The notes beneath the pieces are model-generated. The model was not told the DNA's origin. It made no database searches and saw only the letters and a list, made by a program, of their open reading frames with translations. Positions 15,428 through 25,200 of a stretch of DNA of 43,542 nucleotides are shown here, piece by piece. A program made the translations under genes and the position numbers. The DNA lies in the NCBI RefSeq assembly GCF_008014745.1, contig NZ_VPFD01000037.1, positions 1-43,542 on the forward strand, written 5' to 3'. This DNA is from Massilia arenae (lineage in GTDB: Bacteria; Pseudomonadota; Gammaproteobacteria; Burkholderiales; Burkholderiaceae_D). The stretch's first letter is position 1. The number at the start of each line of letters is the position of its first letter.

Positions 15428-17313
15428 TGGACGATATGCTGAAGGATTTCGTCGTCGAGGCGATGGATCTGGCGGTAAACGTAGAAGAGCACCTGCTGCG
15501 CCTCGAACGCGACCCCGATAACAAGGAAACGCTCAATGCGGTGTTCCGGTCGTTCCATACGATCAAGGGCGGCGCCGGTTTCATGGGCCTGCCCGCGCTG
15601 GTGGCGGCCTGCCACCTGACCGAAAACCTGTTCGATGCGCTGCGCACCGGCGCCGCGCCGGTCACGCCGCTCGCGATCGAGGCGGCGCTGCAGGCGTCCG
15701 GCTTCGTGGCCGACCAGCTCGGTGACCTGAACAACGGCACGCCGCCGGAAGGCCTGGCGCAGATGCCGGGCGACCTCGAGCGCATCCTGATGGACGCGAT
15801 CGAAGGCAAGGACAATGCGCCGGCGCCTGCCGCCGCCGCGCCGGCCGCTCCCGCCCCGGTCGCGACGACCGCAGCGGCCGTGGTTGTGGCCCCGGCTGCG
15901 GCCGATGCCGATGGCCTCGATTGGACCGGCATGTACAACGCCGTGGTGCCGGCGGCGAACGCCATCGGCGCCAACGCCGATGTTGCTGCTGCTGCGCCGG
16001 TCGCCGTCGCAGCCGTGGCAGTGGCGCCCGTACCGGCTGCCGCTGCGCCCGCCGCACCTGCCGCCGGCGGAAAGAACTGGGATGGCGTCGAACGCCGCAA
16101 CGACAACAAGCCTGCCGCCGCCGCACCGGCCAAGGACGAAAGCATCCGTATCGACGCCGTCAAGCTCGACGCGCTGCTCGAAGTGGCCGGCGAATCGGTG
16201 CAGGCCGCCAACCAGGCCGCGGTGCTGCTGGAACGCCTGCAGCAGTTCAAGTTCGAAGGCCAGGCCGCGGTGCTGATCGCCACGCTCACCGAGACCCTGG
16301 AGCGCGCTTCGCGCTACTCGGCCGAGCTGCAGCGCGCCACGCTCGCGACCCGGATGCAGCCGGTGGGCCGCCTGTTCCAGAAATTCCCGCGCCTGGTGCG
16401 CGAACTGGCGAAAGACCTCGGCAAGGACGTCGAGCTGACCATCGAAGGCGCCGAGACCGAAGTCGACCGCGTGGTGGTGGACAGCCTCTACGATCCGCTG
16501 GTGCACATGCTGAGGAACGCCCTGGACCACGGTATCGAGGCGCCCGAAGCGCGCGTCGCCGCCGGCAAGCCGGCCAAGGCGTACATTCTGCTGAAAGCCT
16601 GGCAGGAAGCGAACAGCGTCATGATCGTGCTGCAGGACGACGGCAAGGGCATGGACCCGGTCGTCCTGCGCAAGAAGGCGGTCGACAAGGGCCTGATCGG
16701 CGAGAACGGCGCCCAGAGCGACGAAGACGCGTATCAGCTGGTGTTCCTGCCGGGCTTCTCGACCAAGGAAGTGGCTTCCTCGGTGTCGGGCCGCGGCGTC
16801 GGCATGGACGTCGTGAAAACGGCGGTCGAGAAGAACCGCGGCGCAATCCGCATCGAATCCTCGCTGGGCAAGGGCACGCGCTTCGCGATCCGCCTGCCGA
16901 TCGAGCTGTCGATCGTGCCGACCATGCTGGTGTCGACCTCGGGTGCGCAACTGGCGCTGCCGATGGCCGTCGTCGAGCGCGTGGTCGAGCTGCCGGACGA
17001 TTTCGCCTGCGTCGGCGGCGCCCCGGTGCTGAAAGACCAGGGCCGCCCGCTGCCGGTGCGTTCGCTGGCGCTGGCGCTGGGCTACGAGGCTGCTTCGGAG
17101 AAGGTCGGCATCGTCATCAACGCGCCGCAGCCTTACATCCTCGCGATGGAAGCGGTGGACGGCACGGCCGACCTGGTGATCAAGCCGATGACCGCGCTGA
17201 CGGTCGAAGGCATCACCGGCACCGCGCGTTCGGCCGAGGGCGAACTGGTGCTGGTCGTTGGCCTGTCGTTCCTGATGGATGGATGCAGGAGCAGCGTGCG
17301 CCTGGCTGCATAA
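15427..17313 (+). CDS. cheA: chemotaxis histidine kinase CheA
   Basis: A 628-residue hybrid-type kinase: HPt domain with phospho-accepting H44 in SFHTIKGGAGFMG; an Ala/Pro/Val-rich linker (about 128-235) where a CheY-binding P2 domain would normally be, with no recognisable P2; dimerisation helices (VKLDALLEVAGESVQAANQA); catalytic domain with N box VHMLRNALDHGIE, G1 DDGKGMD and G2 SGRGVGMDVVK; and a C-terminal CheW-like domain. It would phosphorylate CheY/CheB in response to receptors. No cheW, cheY, cheR or receptor gene is adjacent, so the pair serves partners encoded elsewhere. It is coupled to cheZ and ends at a strong terminator. Confidence 0.95.
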   Translation: MDDMLKDFVVEAMDLAVNVEEHLLRLERDPDNKETLNAVFRSFHTIKGGAGFMGLPALVAACHLTENLFDALRTGAAPVTPLAIEAALQASGFVADQLGDLNNGTPPEGLAQMPGDLERILMDAIEGKDNAPAPAAAAPAAPAPVATTAAAVVVAPAAADADGLDWTGMYNAVVPAANAIGANADVAAAAPVAVAAVAVAPVPAAAAPAAPAAGGKNWDGVERRNDNKPAAAAPAKDESIRIDAVKLDALLEVAGESVQAANQAAVLLERLQQFKFEGQAAVLIATLTETLERASRYSAELQRATLATRMQPVGRLFQKFPRLVRELAKDLGKDVELTIEGAETEVDRVVVDSLYDPLVHMLRNALDHGIEAPEARVAAGKPAKAYILLKAWQEANSVMIVLQDDGKGMDPVVLRKKAVDKGLIGENGAQSDEDAYQLVFLPGFSTKEVASSVSGRGVGMDVVKTAVEKNRGAIRIESSLGKGTRFAIRLPIELSIVPTMLVSTSGAQLALPMAVVERVVELPDDFACVGGAPVLKDQGRPLPVRSLALALGYEAASEKVGIVINAPQPYILAMEAVDGTADLVIKPMTALTVEGITGTARSAEGELVLVVGLSFLMDGCRSSVRLAA

Positions 17314-17352
17314 AAAGCGACGCTTTTCGCCGCTTGCGCCAAAAGCGCAGAC

Positions 17353-17384
17353 AAAAGCCTGTGTTTGTGACACAGGCTTTTTTT
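17353..17384 (+). terminator. rho-independent terminator of cheZ-cheA
   Basis: Perfect 11-bp stem AAAAGCCTGTG / CACAGGCTTTT with a 7-nt loop and a T tract to 17384. Confidence 0.92.
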
Positions 17385-17385
17385 A

Positions 17386-17421
17386 TTTGCATCCAGCAAA
17401 CCCCTTGCAAATATTATTTGC
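17386..17421. promoter_or_regulatory. paired inverted repeats of GCAAA(T) upstream of leuC
   Basis: Two adjacent palindromes share one core: TTTGC-ATCCA-GCAAA (17386-17400) and GCAAAT-ATT-ATTTGC (17407-17421). They lie about 130-160 bp before leuC, just after the cheA terminator, where an operator would be expected. A candidate -10 CATAAT (5/6) lies at 17488-17493; its -35 is poor (TTGGTG, 19-bp spacing). Confidence 0.4.
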
Positions 17422-17548
17422 TGCGTGGTAAGGTCGTTGGCATAAACGTGCGCCGCCCCGGCTTGGTGCGGCACTGCACAATTATGGCATAATCGAAAAC
17501 CCGGTCTCGACGGACCGTGCACCATCTCACCGCAACACTGGATCGACC

Positions 17549-18949
17549 ATGCAAAAAACGCTCTACGACAAACTCTGGGATTCCCATGTCGTGCGTGCCG
17601 ACGCCGATGGCACCACAGTCCTCTATATCGACCGCCACCTGGTGCACGAAGTCACCAGCCCGCAAGCCTTCGACGGCCTGCGCGAGGCGGGCCGTGGACT
17701 ATGGCGCGTGTCCGCGAACCTGGCCGTGGCCGACCACAACGTGCCGACCACCGACCGCGCGCAAGGCATCGCCGACCCGACCTCGCGCCTGCAGGTCGAG
17801 ACGCTCGACGCCAACACCAAGGCCTTCGGCCTGACCTATTTCGACATGAACGACAAGCGCCAGGGCATCGTGCACGTGATCGGGCCTGAGCAGGGCGCGA
17901 CCCTGCCGGGCATGACCGTCGTCTGCGGCGATTCGCACACCTCGACCCACGGCGCCTTCGGCTGTCTGGCGCACGGCATCGGCACTTCGGAAGTCGAGCA
18001 CGTACTGGCCACGCAAACCCTGCTGGCCAAGAAGTCGAAATCGATGCTGGTCAAGGTCGAGGGCGCGCTGAACCCCGGCGTGACCGCCAAGGACATCGTG
18101 CTGGCCGTGATCGGCCGGATCGGCACCGCCGGCGGCACCGGTTACGCCATCGAATTCGGTGGCTCGACCATCCGCGCGCTGTCGATGGAAGGCCGCATGA
18201 CGGTCTGTAATATGGCGATCGAAGCGGGCGCGCGCGCCGGCATGGTGGCGGTCGACGACACCACGATCGCCTACGTCAAGGACCGTCCGCTGTCGCCCAA
18301 GGGCGAGCAGTGGGAACAGGCCGTCGCCTACTGGCGCACCCTGCACACGGATGACGGCGCGGCCTTCGACACCGTGGTCGAACTCGACGCGAAAGACATC
18401 CAGCCGCAAGTCACCTGGGGCACCTCGCCGGAGATGGTGACCGCGATCGACGGCCGCGTGCCCGATCCACGGAACGAAGCCGACCCGGTGCGCCGCGGCG
18501 CCATCGAAAAGGCGCTGGCCTATATGGACCTGGCGCCGAATACCCCGATCGACGAAATCGCCATCGACAAGGTGTTCATCGGCTCGTGCACCAACTCGCG
18601 CATCGAAGACCTGCGCGCCGCCGCCGAGGTGGTGCGTGGCCGGCATCGCGCCGCCAACGTCAAGCTGGCCATGGTGGTGCCGGGTTCGGGCCTGGTCAAG
18701 GAACAGGCCGAGCGCGAAGGGCTGGACCGCATCTTCGTCGATGCCGGCTTCGAATGGCGCGAGCCGGGCTGCTCGATGTGCCTGGCGATGAACGCCGACC
18801 GGCTGGAGCCGGGCGAGCGCTGCGCCTCGACCTCGAACCGCAACTTCGAAGGCCGCCAGGGCCAGGGCGGACGCACCCACCTGGTGTCGCCGGCGATGGC
18901 GGCGGCGGCGGGGATCGCGGGCCGCTTTGTCGACGTACGTGCGCTCTGA
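17549..18949 (+). CDS. leuC: 3-isopropylmalate dehydratase large subunit
   Basis: With LeuD it isomerises 2-isopropylmalate to 3-isopropylmalate in leucine synthesis. The 466-residue product (E. coli 466) has the aconitase-type [4Fe-4S] ligands C347 (GSCTNSRIEDL) and C408/C411 (GCSMCLAMN), and the substrate-binding signature CGDSHTSTHGAFG. The start at 17549 gives the standard N-terminus MQKTLYDKLWDSHVV; no strong ribosome-binding site precedes it. It is the first gene of the leuC-lipoprotein-leuD-leuB-asd run. leuA is not nearby. Confidence 0.98.
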   Translation: MQKTLYDKLWDSHVVRADADGTTVLYIDRHLVHEVTSPQAFDGLREAGRGLWRVSANLAVADHNVPTTDRAQGIADPTSRLQVETLDANTKAFGLTYFDMNDKRQGIVHVIGPEQGATLPGMTVVCGDSHTSTHGAFGCLAHGIGTSEVEHVLATQTLLAKKSKSMLVKVEGALNPGVTAKDIVLAVIGRIGTAGGTGYAIEFGGSTIRALSMEGRMTVCNMAIEAGARAGMVAVDDTTIAYVKDRPLSPKGEQWEQAVAYWRTLHTDDGAAFDTVVELDAKDIQPQVTWGTSPEMVTAIDGRVPDPRNEADPVRRGAIEKALAYMDLAPNTPIDEIAIDKVFIGSCTNSRIEDLRAAAEVVRGRHRAANVKLAMVVPGSGLVKEQAEREGLDRIFVDAGFEWREPGCSMCLAMNADRLEPGERCASTSNRNFEGRQGQGGRTHLVSPAMAAAAGIAGRFVDVRAL

Positions 18950-18992
18950 TGCGTTAACAGGACACGACCGTATATTAGGTAACAGGAAGATC

Positions 18993-19115
18993 ATGAAAAA
19001 AGCACTCGCACTGTCCCTCATCACCGTTCTGCTGGCCGGCTGCAACACCATCTCGGGCATTGGCCGCGATGTGTCGAAAGTGGGGCAGGTCGTCACCAGC
19101 GCCGGCGGAAGGTAA
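18993..19115 (+). CDS. entericidin-like small lipoprotein
   Basis: A 40-residue lipoprotein precursor starting MKKALALSLITVLLAGCNT. The lipobox LLAGC puts the lipidated cysteine at 17, leaving a mature peptide of about 24 residues (CNTISGIGRDVSKVGQ...) typical of the entericidin A/B family. Entericidins are tiny membrane lipoproteins; in E. coli the EcnB member is bacteriolytic and EcnA is its antidote, but most homologues are uncharacterised. AGGAAG lies 5-10 nt before the ATG. It is embedded between leuC and leuD, a location also seen in other Burkholderiales, so it should be co-transcribed with leucine genes. Whether that has functional meaning is unknown. Confidence 0.85.
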   Translation: MKKALALSLITVLLAGCNTISGIGRDVSKVGQVVTSAGGR

Positions 19116-19122
19116 AGATCAG

Positions 19123-19770
19123 ATGGATGCATTCACCGTACACCAGGGCCTGGTGGCGCCGCTCGACCGCAACAACGTCGACACCGACGCCATCATCCCG
19201 AAGCAGTTCCTCAAATCGATCCGCCGCACCGGCTTCGGCCCGAACCTGTTCGACGAATGGCGCTACCTGGATCACGGCGAGCCGGGCCAGGATTGCAGCA
19301 CGCGTCCGCTCAATCCGGACTTCGTGCTGAACCAGCCGCGCTATGCCGGCGCCTCGATCCTGCTCACTCGCAAGAACTTCGGCTGCGGCTCCTCGCGCGA
19401 GCACGCGCCGTGGGCGTTGCAACAGTACGGTTTCCGCGCCGTGGTTGCGCCGAGCTTCGCCGATATCTTCTTCAATAACTGCTTCAAGATCGGCCTGCTG
19501 CCGATCGCGCTGTCCGAAGAAGAAGTCGAAATGCTGTTCCAGGCGGTCGAAGCCAACCCGGGCTTCCAGCTCGTGATCGACCTCGAGAACAAGCGCATCG
19601 GCACCCAGGACGGCAGCCTGTCGTACGGCTTCGACATCGACGATTTCCGCAAATACTGTCTGCTCAACGGCCTGGACGACATCGGCCTGACCCTGCGTCA
19701 CGCGGACGAGATCCGCGCCTTCGAGCAACGCCACGTCGCGGCCCAGCCGTGGCTCGGCAACACCATCTGA
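19123..19770 (+). CDS. leuD: 3-isopropylmalate dehydratase small subunit
   Basis: Swivelling-domain partner of LeuC. The 215-residue product has the family start MDAFTVHQGLVAPLDRNNVD, the signature NNVDTDAIIPKQFLK and the NFGCGSSREHAPWAL motif that closes over the substrate. The chosen start follows GGAAGG at 19107-19112, which lies in the end of the lipoprotein gene; the two genes are only 7 nt apart, so translation may be coupled. The frame is open further upstream to 19060 but that reads through the lipoprotein gene. leuB follows after 18 bp. Confidence 0.98.
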   Translation: MDAFTVHQGLVAPLDRNNVDTDAIIPKQFLKSIRRTGFGPNLFDEWRYLDHGEPGQDCSTRPLNPDFVLNQPRYAGASILLTRKNFGCGSSREHAPWALQQYGFRAVVAPSFADIFFNNCFKIGLLPIALSEEEVEMLFQAVEANPGFQLVIDLENKRIGTQDGSLSYGFDIDDFRKYCLLNGLDDIGLTLRHADEIRAFEQRHVAAQPWLGNTI

Positions 19771-19788
19771 ACATAGAAAGCAGCTTCA

Positions 19789-20859
19789 ATGAAAATCGCG
19801 ATCCTGCCGGGTGACGGCATCGGCCCGGAGATCACCGCGCAAGCAGTGAAGGTATTGAACGCCCTCGGCGAATCGTTTGAGATGGAAAGCGCGGAAGTCG
19901 GCGGCGCCGGCTATGCGGCCCACGGCCATCCGCTGCCGGAAGGGACCCTAAAACTGGCGAAGGAAGCCGATGCGGTGCTGTTCGGCGCCGTCGGCGACTA
20001 CAAGTACGACACGCTCGAGCGCGCGCTGCGTCCGGAACAGGCCATTCTCGGCCTGCGCCGCGAGTTGAACCTGTTCGCCAACCTGCGTCCGGCGATCCTG
20101 TATCCCGAGCTGGCCGGCGCCTCGACGCTCAAGCCCGAAGTCGTCTCGGGCCTCGACATCCTGATCATCCGCGAACTGACGGGCGACATTTATTTCGGCA
20201 AGCCGCGCGGCGTGCGCGAGTGCCCGGACGGTCCGTTCAAGGGCCAGCGCGAAGGCTTCGACACCATGCGCTATGCCGAAGGCGAGATCCGCCGCATCGC
20301 CCACGTCGCCTTCCAGGCTGCTCGCAAGCGTGACAAGCGCGTGACCAGCGTCGACAAGGCCAATGTGCTGGAAACCTTCCAGTTCTGGCGCGATATCGTC
20401 ACCGACGTGCACAAGGAATACCAGGACGTCGCACTCGAGCACATGTATGTCGATAACGCAGCCATGCAGCTGGTGCGGGCGCCGAAGAAGTTCGACGTGA
20501 TCGTTACTGGTAATATGTTCGGCGATATCCTGTCGGATGCCGCCGCCATGCTCACCGGTTCGATCGGCATGCTGCCCTCAAGCTCGCTCGACGATAACAA
20601 TAAAGGCCTCTACGAACCGTCGCACGGTTCGGCGCCCGACATCGCGGGGCAGGGCGTGGCCAATCCATTGGCGACCATCCTGTCGGCGGCGATGATGCTG
20701 CGCTTCTCGCTCGGCCTGACCGAACAGGCGGACCGCATCGAGAACGCCGTCAAGCGCGTGCTGGCGCAAGGGCTGCGTACGCCGGATATTTTCGAAGCAG
20801 GTTCCACCAAGGTGGGCACCGAAGAGATGGGCAACGCGGTGGTCGCGGCGCTCGCATAA
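19789..20859 (+). CDS. leuB: 3-isopropylmalate dehydrogenase
   Basis: Oxidative decarboxylation of 3-isopropylmalate to 4-methyl-2-oxopentanoate with NAD+, the last leucine-specific step before transamination. The 356-residue product shows GDGIGPEI at the start, the substrate-binding Arg residues in RPEQAILGLRRELNLFANLRP, catalytic Tyr and Lys in LTGDIYFGKPRG and SVDKANVLE, and the metal-binding aspartates in GNMFGDILSDAAAMLTGS. The NAD-binding EPSHGSAPDIAGQ follows. It lies 18 bp after leuD and about 26 bp before asd. Confidence 0.98.
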   Translation: MKIAILPGDGIGPEITAQAVKVLNALGESFEMESAEVGGAGYAAHGHPLPEGTLKLAKEADAVLFGAVGDYKYDTLERALRPEQAILGLRRELNLFANLRPAILYPELAGASTLKPEVVSGLDILIIRELTGDIYFGKPRGVRECPDGPFKGQREGFDTMRYAEGEIRRIAHVAFQAARKRDKRVTSVDKANVLETFQFWRDIVTDVHKEYQDVALEHMYVDNAAMQLVRAPKKFDVIVTGNMFGDILSDAAAMLTGSIGMLPSSSLDDNNKGLYEPSHGSAPDIAGQGVANPLATILSAAMMLRFSLGLTEQADRIENAVKRVLAQGLRTPDIFEAGSTKVGTEEMGNAVVAALA

Positions 20860-20885
20860 AGTTTAGTTAACCCTGAGAGAAGATG

Positions 20886-22013
20886 ATGAAATTAGTTGGT
20901 CTGGTAGGTTGGCGCGGCATGGTCGGCTCGGTCCTCATGCAGCGCATGCAAGAGGAAGGCGATTTCGACCACATCGAGCCGGTGTTCTTCACCACCTCGA
21001 ATCCGGGCGGCGCCGCGCCTTCGATGGCGAAGAACGAAACCACCCTGAAAAGCGCGCTAGATGTTACCGAACTGTCGAAATGCGAGATCATCATCTCCTG
21101 CCAGGGCGGCGACTACACGAGCGAGGTGTTCCCGCAACTGCGCGCGGCCGGCTGGAACGGCTACTGGATCGACGCCGCGTCGACCCTGCGCATGAACGAT
21201 GACGCCGTCATCGTGCTCGACCCGGTCAACCGTTCGGTGATCGACGCCGCGCTGTCGAAAGGCGTGAAGAACTACATCGGCGGTAACTGCACCGTGTCGT
21301 GCATGCTGATCGGCCTGGGCGGCCTGTTCGAAGCCGGCCTGGTCGAGTGGATGACCTCCATGACCTACCAGGCGGCATCGGGCGGCGGCGCCCAGCACAT
21401 GCGCGAACTGCTGACCCAGTTCGGCACCATCAACAGCTCCGTGAAATCGCTGCTCGACGATCCGGCATCGGCCATCCTCGAGATCGACCGCACCGTGCTG
21501 GCGACCCAGCATGGCCTGTCCGCCGACGAAACGAAGCAGTTCGGCGTGCCGCTGGCCGGCAACCTGATCCCGTGGATCGACAAGGACCTGGGCAACGGCC
21601 AGTCGAAAGAAGAATGGAAGGCAGGCGCCGAGACCAACAAGATCCTGGGCCGCGGCGCGGGCTTTGACAGCAAAGCCATTCCAGTGGACGGCCTGTGCGT
21701 GCGTATCGGCGCCATGCGTTGCCACTCGCAGGCGCTGACCATCAAGCTCACCCGCGATGTGCCGCTGGACGAGGTCAACGACATCATCGCCAAGCACAAT
21801 CAATGGGTGAAGGTGGTGCCGAACACCCGCGAAGCGTCGATGCGCGACCTGTCGCCGGCAGCGGTGACGGGCGGCCTGGGCATCCCGGTCGGCCGCCTGC
21901 GCAAGATGTCGATGGGCGACGATTACCTGTCGGCCTTCACGGTCGGCGACCAGCTGCTGTGGGGCGCGGCAGAGCCGCTGCGCCGCATGCTGCGCATCGT
22001 GCTCGAGCGTTAA
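20886..22013 (+). CDS. asd: aspartate-semialdehyde dehydrogenase
   Basis: Makes L-aspartate-4-semialdehyde from aspartyl phosphate with NADPH, the branch point to lysine/peptidoglycan, methionine and threonine. The 375-residue product begins MKLVGLVGWRGMVGSVLMQR, closely like E. coli Asd, with the nucleotide loop GWRGMVGS, active-site C135 in GGNCTVSCM, and the catalytic His in MRCHSQALTIKL. Two adjacent ATGs exist (20883, 20886); the second places the active Cys at 135 as in E. coli and is 6 nt from GAGAG. It closes the leu block and is followed by two hairpins. Confidence 0.97.
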   Translation: MKLVGLVGWRGMVGSVLMQRMQEEGDFDHIEPVFFTTSNPGGAAPSMAKNETTLKSALDVTELSKCEIIISCQGGDYTSEVFPQLRAAGWNGYWIDAASTLRMNDDAVIVLDPVNRSVIDAALSKGVKNYIGGNCTVSCMLIGLGGLFEAGLVEWMTSMTYQAASGGGAQHMRELLTQFGTINSSVKSLLDDPASAILEIDRTVLATQHGLSADETKQFGVPLAGNLIPWIDKDLGNGQSKEEWKAGAETNKILGRGAGFDSKAIPVDGLCVRIGAMRCHSQALTIKLTRDVPLDEVNDIIAKHNQWVKVVPNTREASMRDLSPAAVTGGLGIPVGRLRKMSMGDDYLSAFTVGDQLLWGAAEPLRRMLRIVLER

Positions 22014-22021
22014 TCCGATTC

Positions 22022-22082
22022 GTTGCCTCAGTGGCAACTGACATGCAGTCCGCATAATGAATGCCCCGTCTACGGGGCATTC
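22022..22082 (+). terminator. tandem hairpins after asd
   Basis: First GTTGCC-TCAGT-GGCAAC (22022-22038), then GAATGCCCC / GGGGCATTC with a 6-nt loop (22059-22082), followed by CGCTTTG. Two consecutive stems, weak T tract; the second is the likelier terminator. Confidence 0.65.
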
Positions 22083-22128
22083 GCTTTGAAGAAGGTGCAT
22101 ACTCCCGTCGTCCGGGTGCGTCGAGACC

Positions 22129-22157
22129 TTGCGTGCTCCAGAGCATGATGTTATGTT
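22129..22157 (+). promoter_or_regulatory. weak candidate promoter of fimV
   Basis: TTGCGT (22129-22134) and TATGTT (22152-22157) are separated by 17 bp, about 50 bp before the fimV ATG. Matches are 3/6 and 4/6, so it is only a candidate. Confidence 0.35.
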
Positions 22158-22208
22158 GAGACTCCGGGAAACCGCCTTTCCCTCGGCCAACTCATTTCGC
22201 TGCTAACT

Positions 22209-25200
22209 ATGCATTCTTCGCACCCATCTCCGCTCGTGGCAACCGCGCTGAAATCGATCACCGCCGCCGTGGCCAGTGCAGTGTTCCTGACTTCCGCCGC
22301 CCATGCAGCCGGGTTGGGGAAATTGACGGTGCTGTCGGCGCTTGGCCAGCCACTGCGCGCCGAGATCGAGCTGACGGCCGGCGCCGGCGAAGACCCGGCA
22401 AGCATGGCGGTCAAGCTGGCTTCGCCCGAAGCCTTCCGCGCCGCGAACATCGAATTCAACCCGGCCCTGCTGTCGCTGCGCTTCGCGGTCGACGAGCGGG
22501 CCGGACGCCAGGTGATCCGGGTCAGCTCGACCCAGCCGCTCAATGAGCCCTTCGTCGACATGCTGCTGGAGCTCACCTGGAACAACGGTCGCCTGGTGCG
22601 CGAATACACCTTCCTGCTCGACCCGGCCGAACTGCGCACGACCCAGCCGGCCCAGGTGGCGGCGGCGCCGCAAACCCGCCCGGCCGCGCCGCGCCCGTCG
22701 TCCACGCCTGCCGCGCCAGCTGCTTCGACTGCGGCGCCAGCGGAAGAGGCGCGCATCGCCGCCGCCCGCCGTGGCGCTGAACGCCAGGCGCGCGAAGCCC
22801 AGGCGCGCGAAGCGCAGGACAGCTACCGCGTGCGCCGCGGCGATACGCTCAGCGCGATCGCGCTCGACGTCAAGCCGTCCGACATCTCGCTCGACATGAT
22901 GCTGGTTGCGCTATACCGCGCGAATCCCGACGCCTTCATCGGCAACAACATGAACCGCCTGAAGTCGGGCCAGATCCTGAGCATCCCGGATGCCGATTCG
23001 GTCCGCGGCGGCGCCGGCCAGGGCGAGGCGCGCGGCGTGGTCGTGGCCCATGCGGCCGACTTCGACGCCTACCGCAACAAGCTGGCCGGCCAGGTGGCCA
23101 GCAGTGCGCCGAGCGCCACGCCGCAGGGCGGCCAGAGCGCCAGCGGCCGCGTCACCGCCCGCGTCGAGCAGCAGCCGACCGCCGTCAGCGAAGCGCAGGA
23201 CAAGCTGCAGCTGTCCAAGGCCACGCCCGGCGCCGCCGGCGCGCCGGCCGACGGCACCGCCAGCGTCGAGGACACGGTGGCCAAGGAGCGCGAACTGGCC
23301 CAGGCCGAGGCGCGCGTGAAGGAACTCGAACGCAACGTCAACGAACTCGAAAACCTGATGACGGTGCCGAGCCGCGCAGGCGCCGAGGCCGAGCAGGCAG
23401 CCGCCGCCGCCGCTGCTGCCACGGCCGCCGCCGAGAAACCGGTGGCCAAGCCCGCGCCGCGCCCGCGTCCGGCACGGCCGGCCCCGCCGCCGGAGAAAAG
23501 CCTGGTCGACACCATCCTGGACAATATGCTCTACATCGGCGCCGGCGCGCTGGTGCTGCTGCTGGCCGCGCTGGGCATCTCCCAGCGCCGCAAGCGCAAG
23601 GACGCCGACCTCAAGCCGGTGCCGGCCGAACCGTCGGTGCTGGGCGTAGCCGGCGCCAGCGCCCACTCGCTGTTCGCCGAAACCGGCGGCCAGAGCGTGG
23701 ACACGAATAACAGCGTGTTCAATTCCAGCTTCGCACCATCGGCGAGCCAGCTCGACACCAACGAGGTCGATCCGGTCGCCGAAGCCGACGTCTATATCGC
23801 CTACGGCCGCGACGCCCAGGCTGAGGAAATCCTGAAGGAAGCGTTGCGCGTTCATCCGGAACGCCATCCGGTGCGCCTCAAGCTGCTCGAGATCTACGCC
23901 ACCCGCAAGGACGTGCGGGCCTTCGAAGCCCAGGCGCGCGAGCTGCATGCCTTCACCGGCGGCCAGGGCGACGAATGGGCCCAGGCCGCGGCGCTGGGCT
24001 TGAGCCTGGACCCAACCAATCCGCTGTATGCGAACGCCGCCCCGGCGTCGACCCCGGCGCCGTCGCCGCAGGAACGCAACCAGCAGGCGATCCTGTCGCA
24101 GCAGTTCGAGGACGCCTTCCGTGGCGGGCCGTCGATGGGCGCGGGTGCGGCGGCCGGTGCCGCAGCCGGCGTCGCTGCCGGCGCTGCTGCGGTGACCCTG
24201 GCCAAGGACGACGAGGACCGCACGGCCGCACCGACCCCAGAGGCACGTAACGACGACAACACGCTCGACTTCGACCTCGGCGGCCTGACGTTCGAGCCGG
24301 TGACGAATGCCGACACGGCGCCGCCTGCGGCTGGCCGTCCTGACCCGGATGCGACCGCCGTACCGGACCTGGAATTCGACATGGCGCCGTTCGCGCCGCC
24401 AGGCAGCGCGCCGGCGGCAGAGCAGGGCAAAGCCGCGGCGGACGCCAACGATCTCGATTTCGACATGGACTTCGACACCCCGGCGACCGCCCAGCCGGCG
24501 GCGACCGCCGCCACGGTCGATGATGACGACGACTTTACGCTCGACCTGTCGCCGCAGGCGCAGGTGCAGGCGACCCCGGTCGACATGGCCGGCCTGGCCA
24601 AGGACTTCGAGGGCTTGCCGCCGCTGCCGGGCAGCACCCCGCAGCCGACCGTGGCGCAGGCCGATCCGCTGCATGATCTCGATGCGATGGATTTCTCCGC
24701 GCCCACCACGCCTGTGATGCCGGCGTTCGACGAGACGCCGGCGCGTCCTGCCGCCGCGGCAAGCGCATCGGAAGATCCGCTGTTCGACCTGGACAGCATG
24801 GACTTCGGCACGCCGGACGAGCCGCGTGCGGCTGGCGGCGCCGAGCCGAAGGACTTCGGTGCGCGCGTGGACGATCCGTTCGACGCCTTCGACTTGCCCG
24901 AGACCCCGGCCCCGGTGCCGGCGCCGCAGGAGGTGTCGGCACGGGAGGCCTTCGAACCCAATGCGGCGCCAGCCGACGACAAGGCCGCGCCATCGTTCGA
25001 CCTGGCCGACTTCGACCTCGACCTGCCGCCATCCGAGCCAGCTACCGCGCAGCCACTTGATGCGGTCGGCGCGACCGCCGAGGCGCCGGGCCAGATGTCG
25101 CCCGAGCACATGGAGATGGAGACCAAGCTCGATCTCGCCATCGCCTACCAGGAGATCGGCGACAAGGAAGGCGCGCGCGAGCTGCTGGACGAAGTCATCA

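Noticed and set aside
17313..17327. AAAAGCG-A-CGCTTTT after cheA as a terminator
   Set aside because: The one-base loop cannot fold; the real terminator is the stem at 17353-17384.
22911..25109. 732-codon minus-strand open frame opposite fimV
   Set aside because: Low-complexity Arg/Gly-rich shadow of the low-complexity fimV region.
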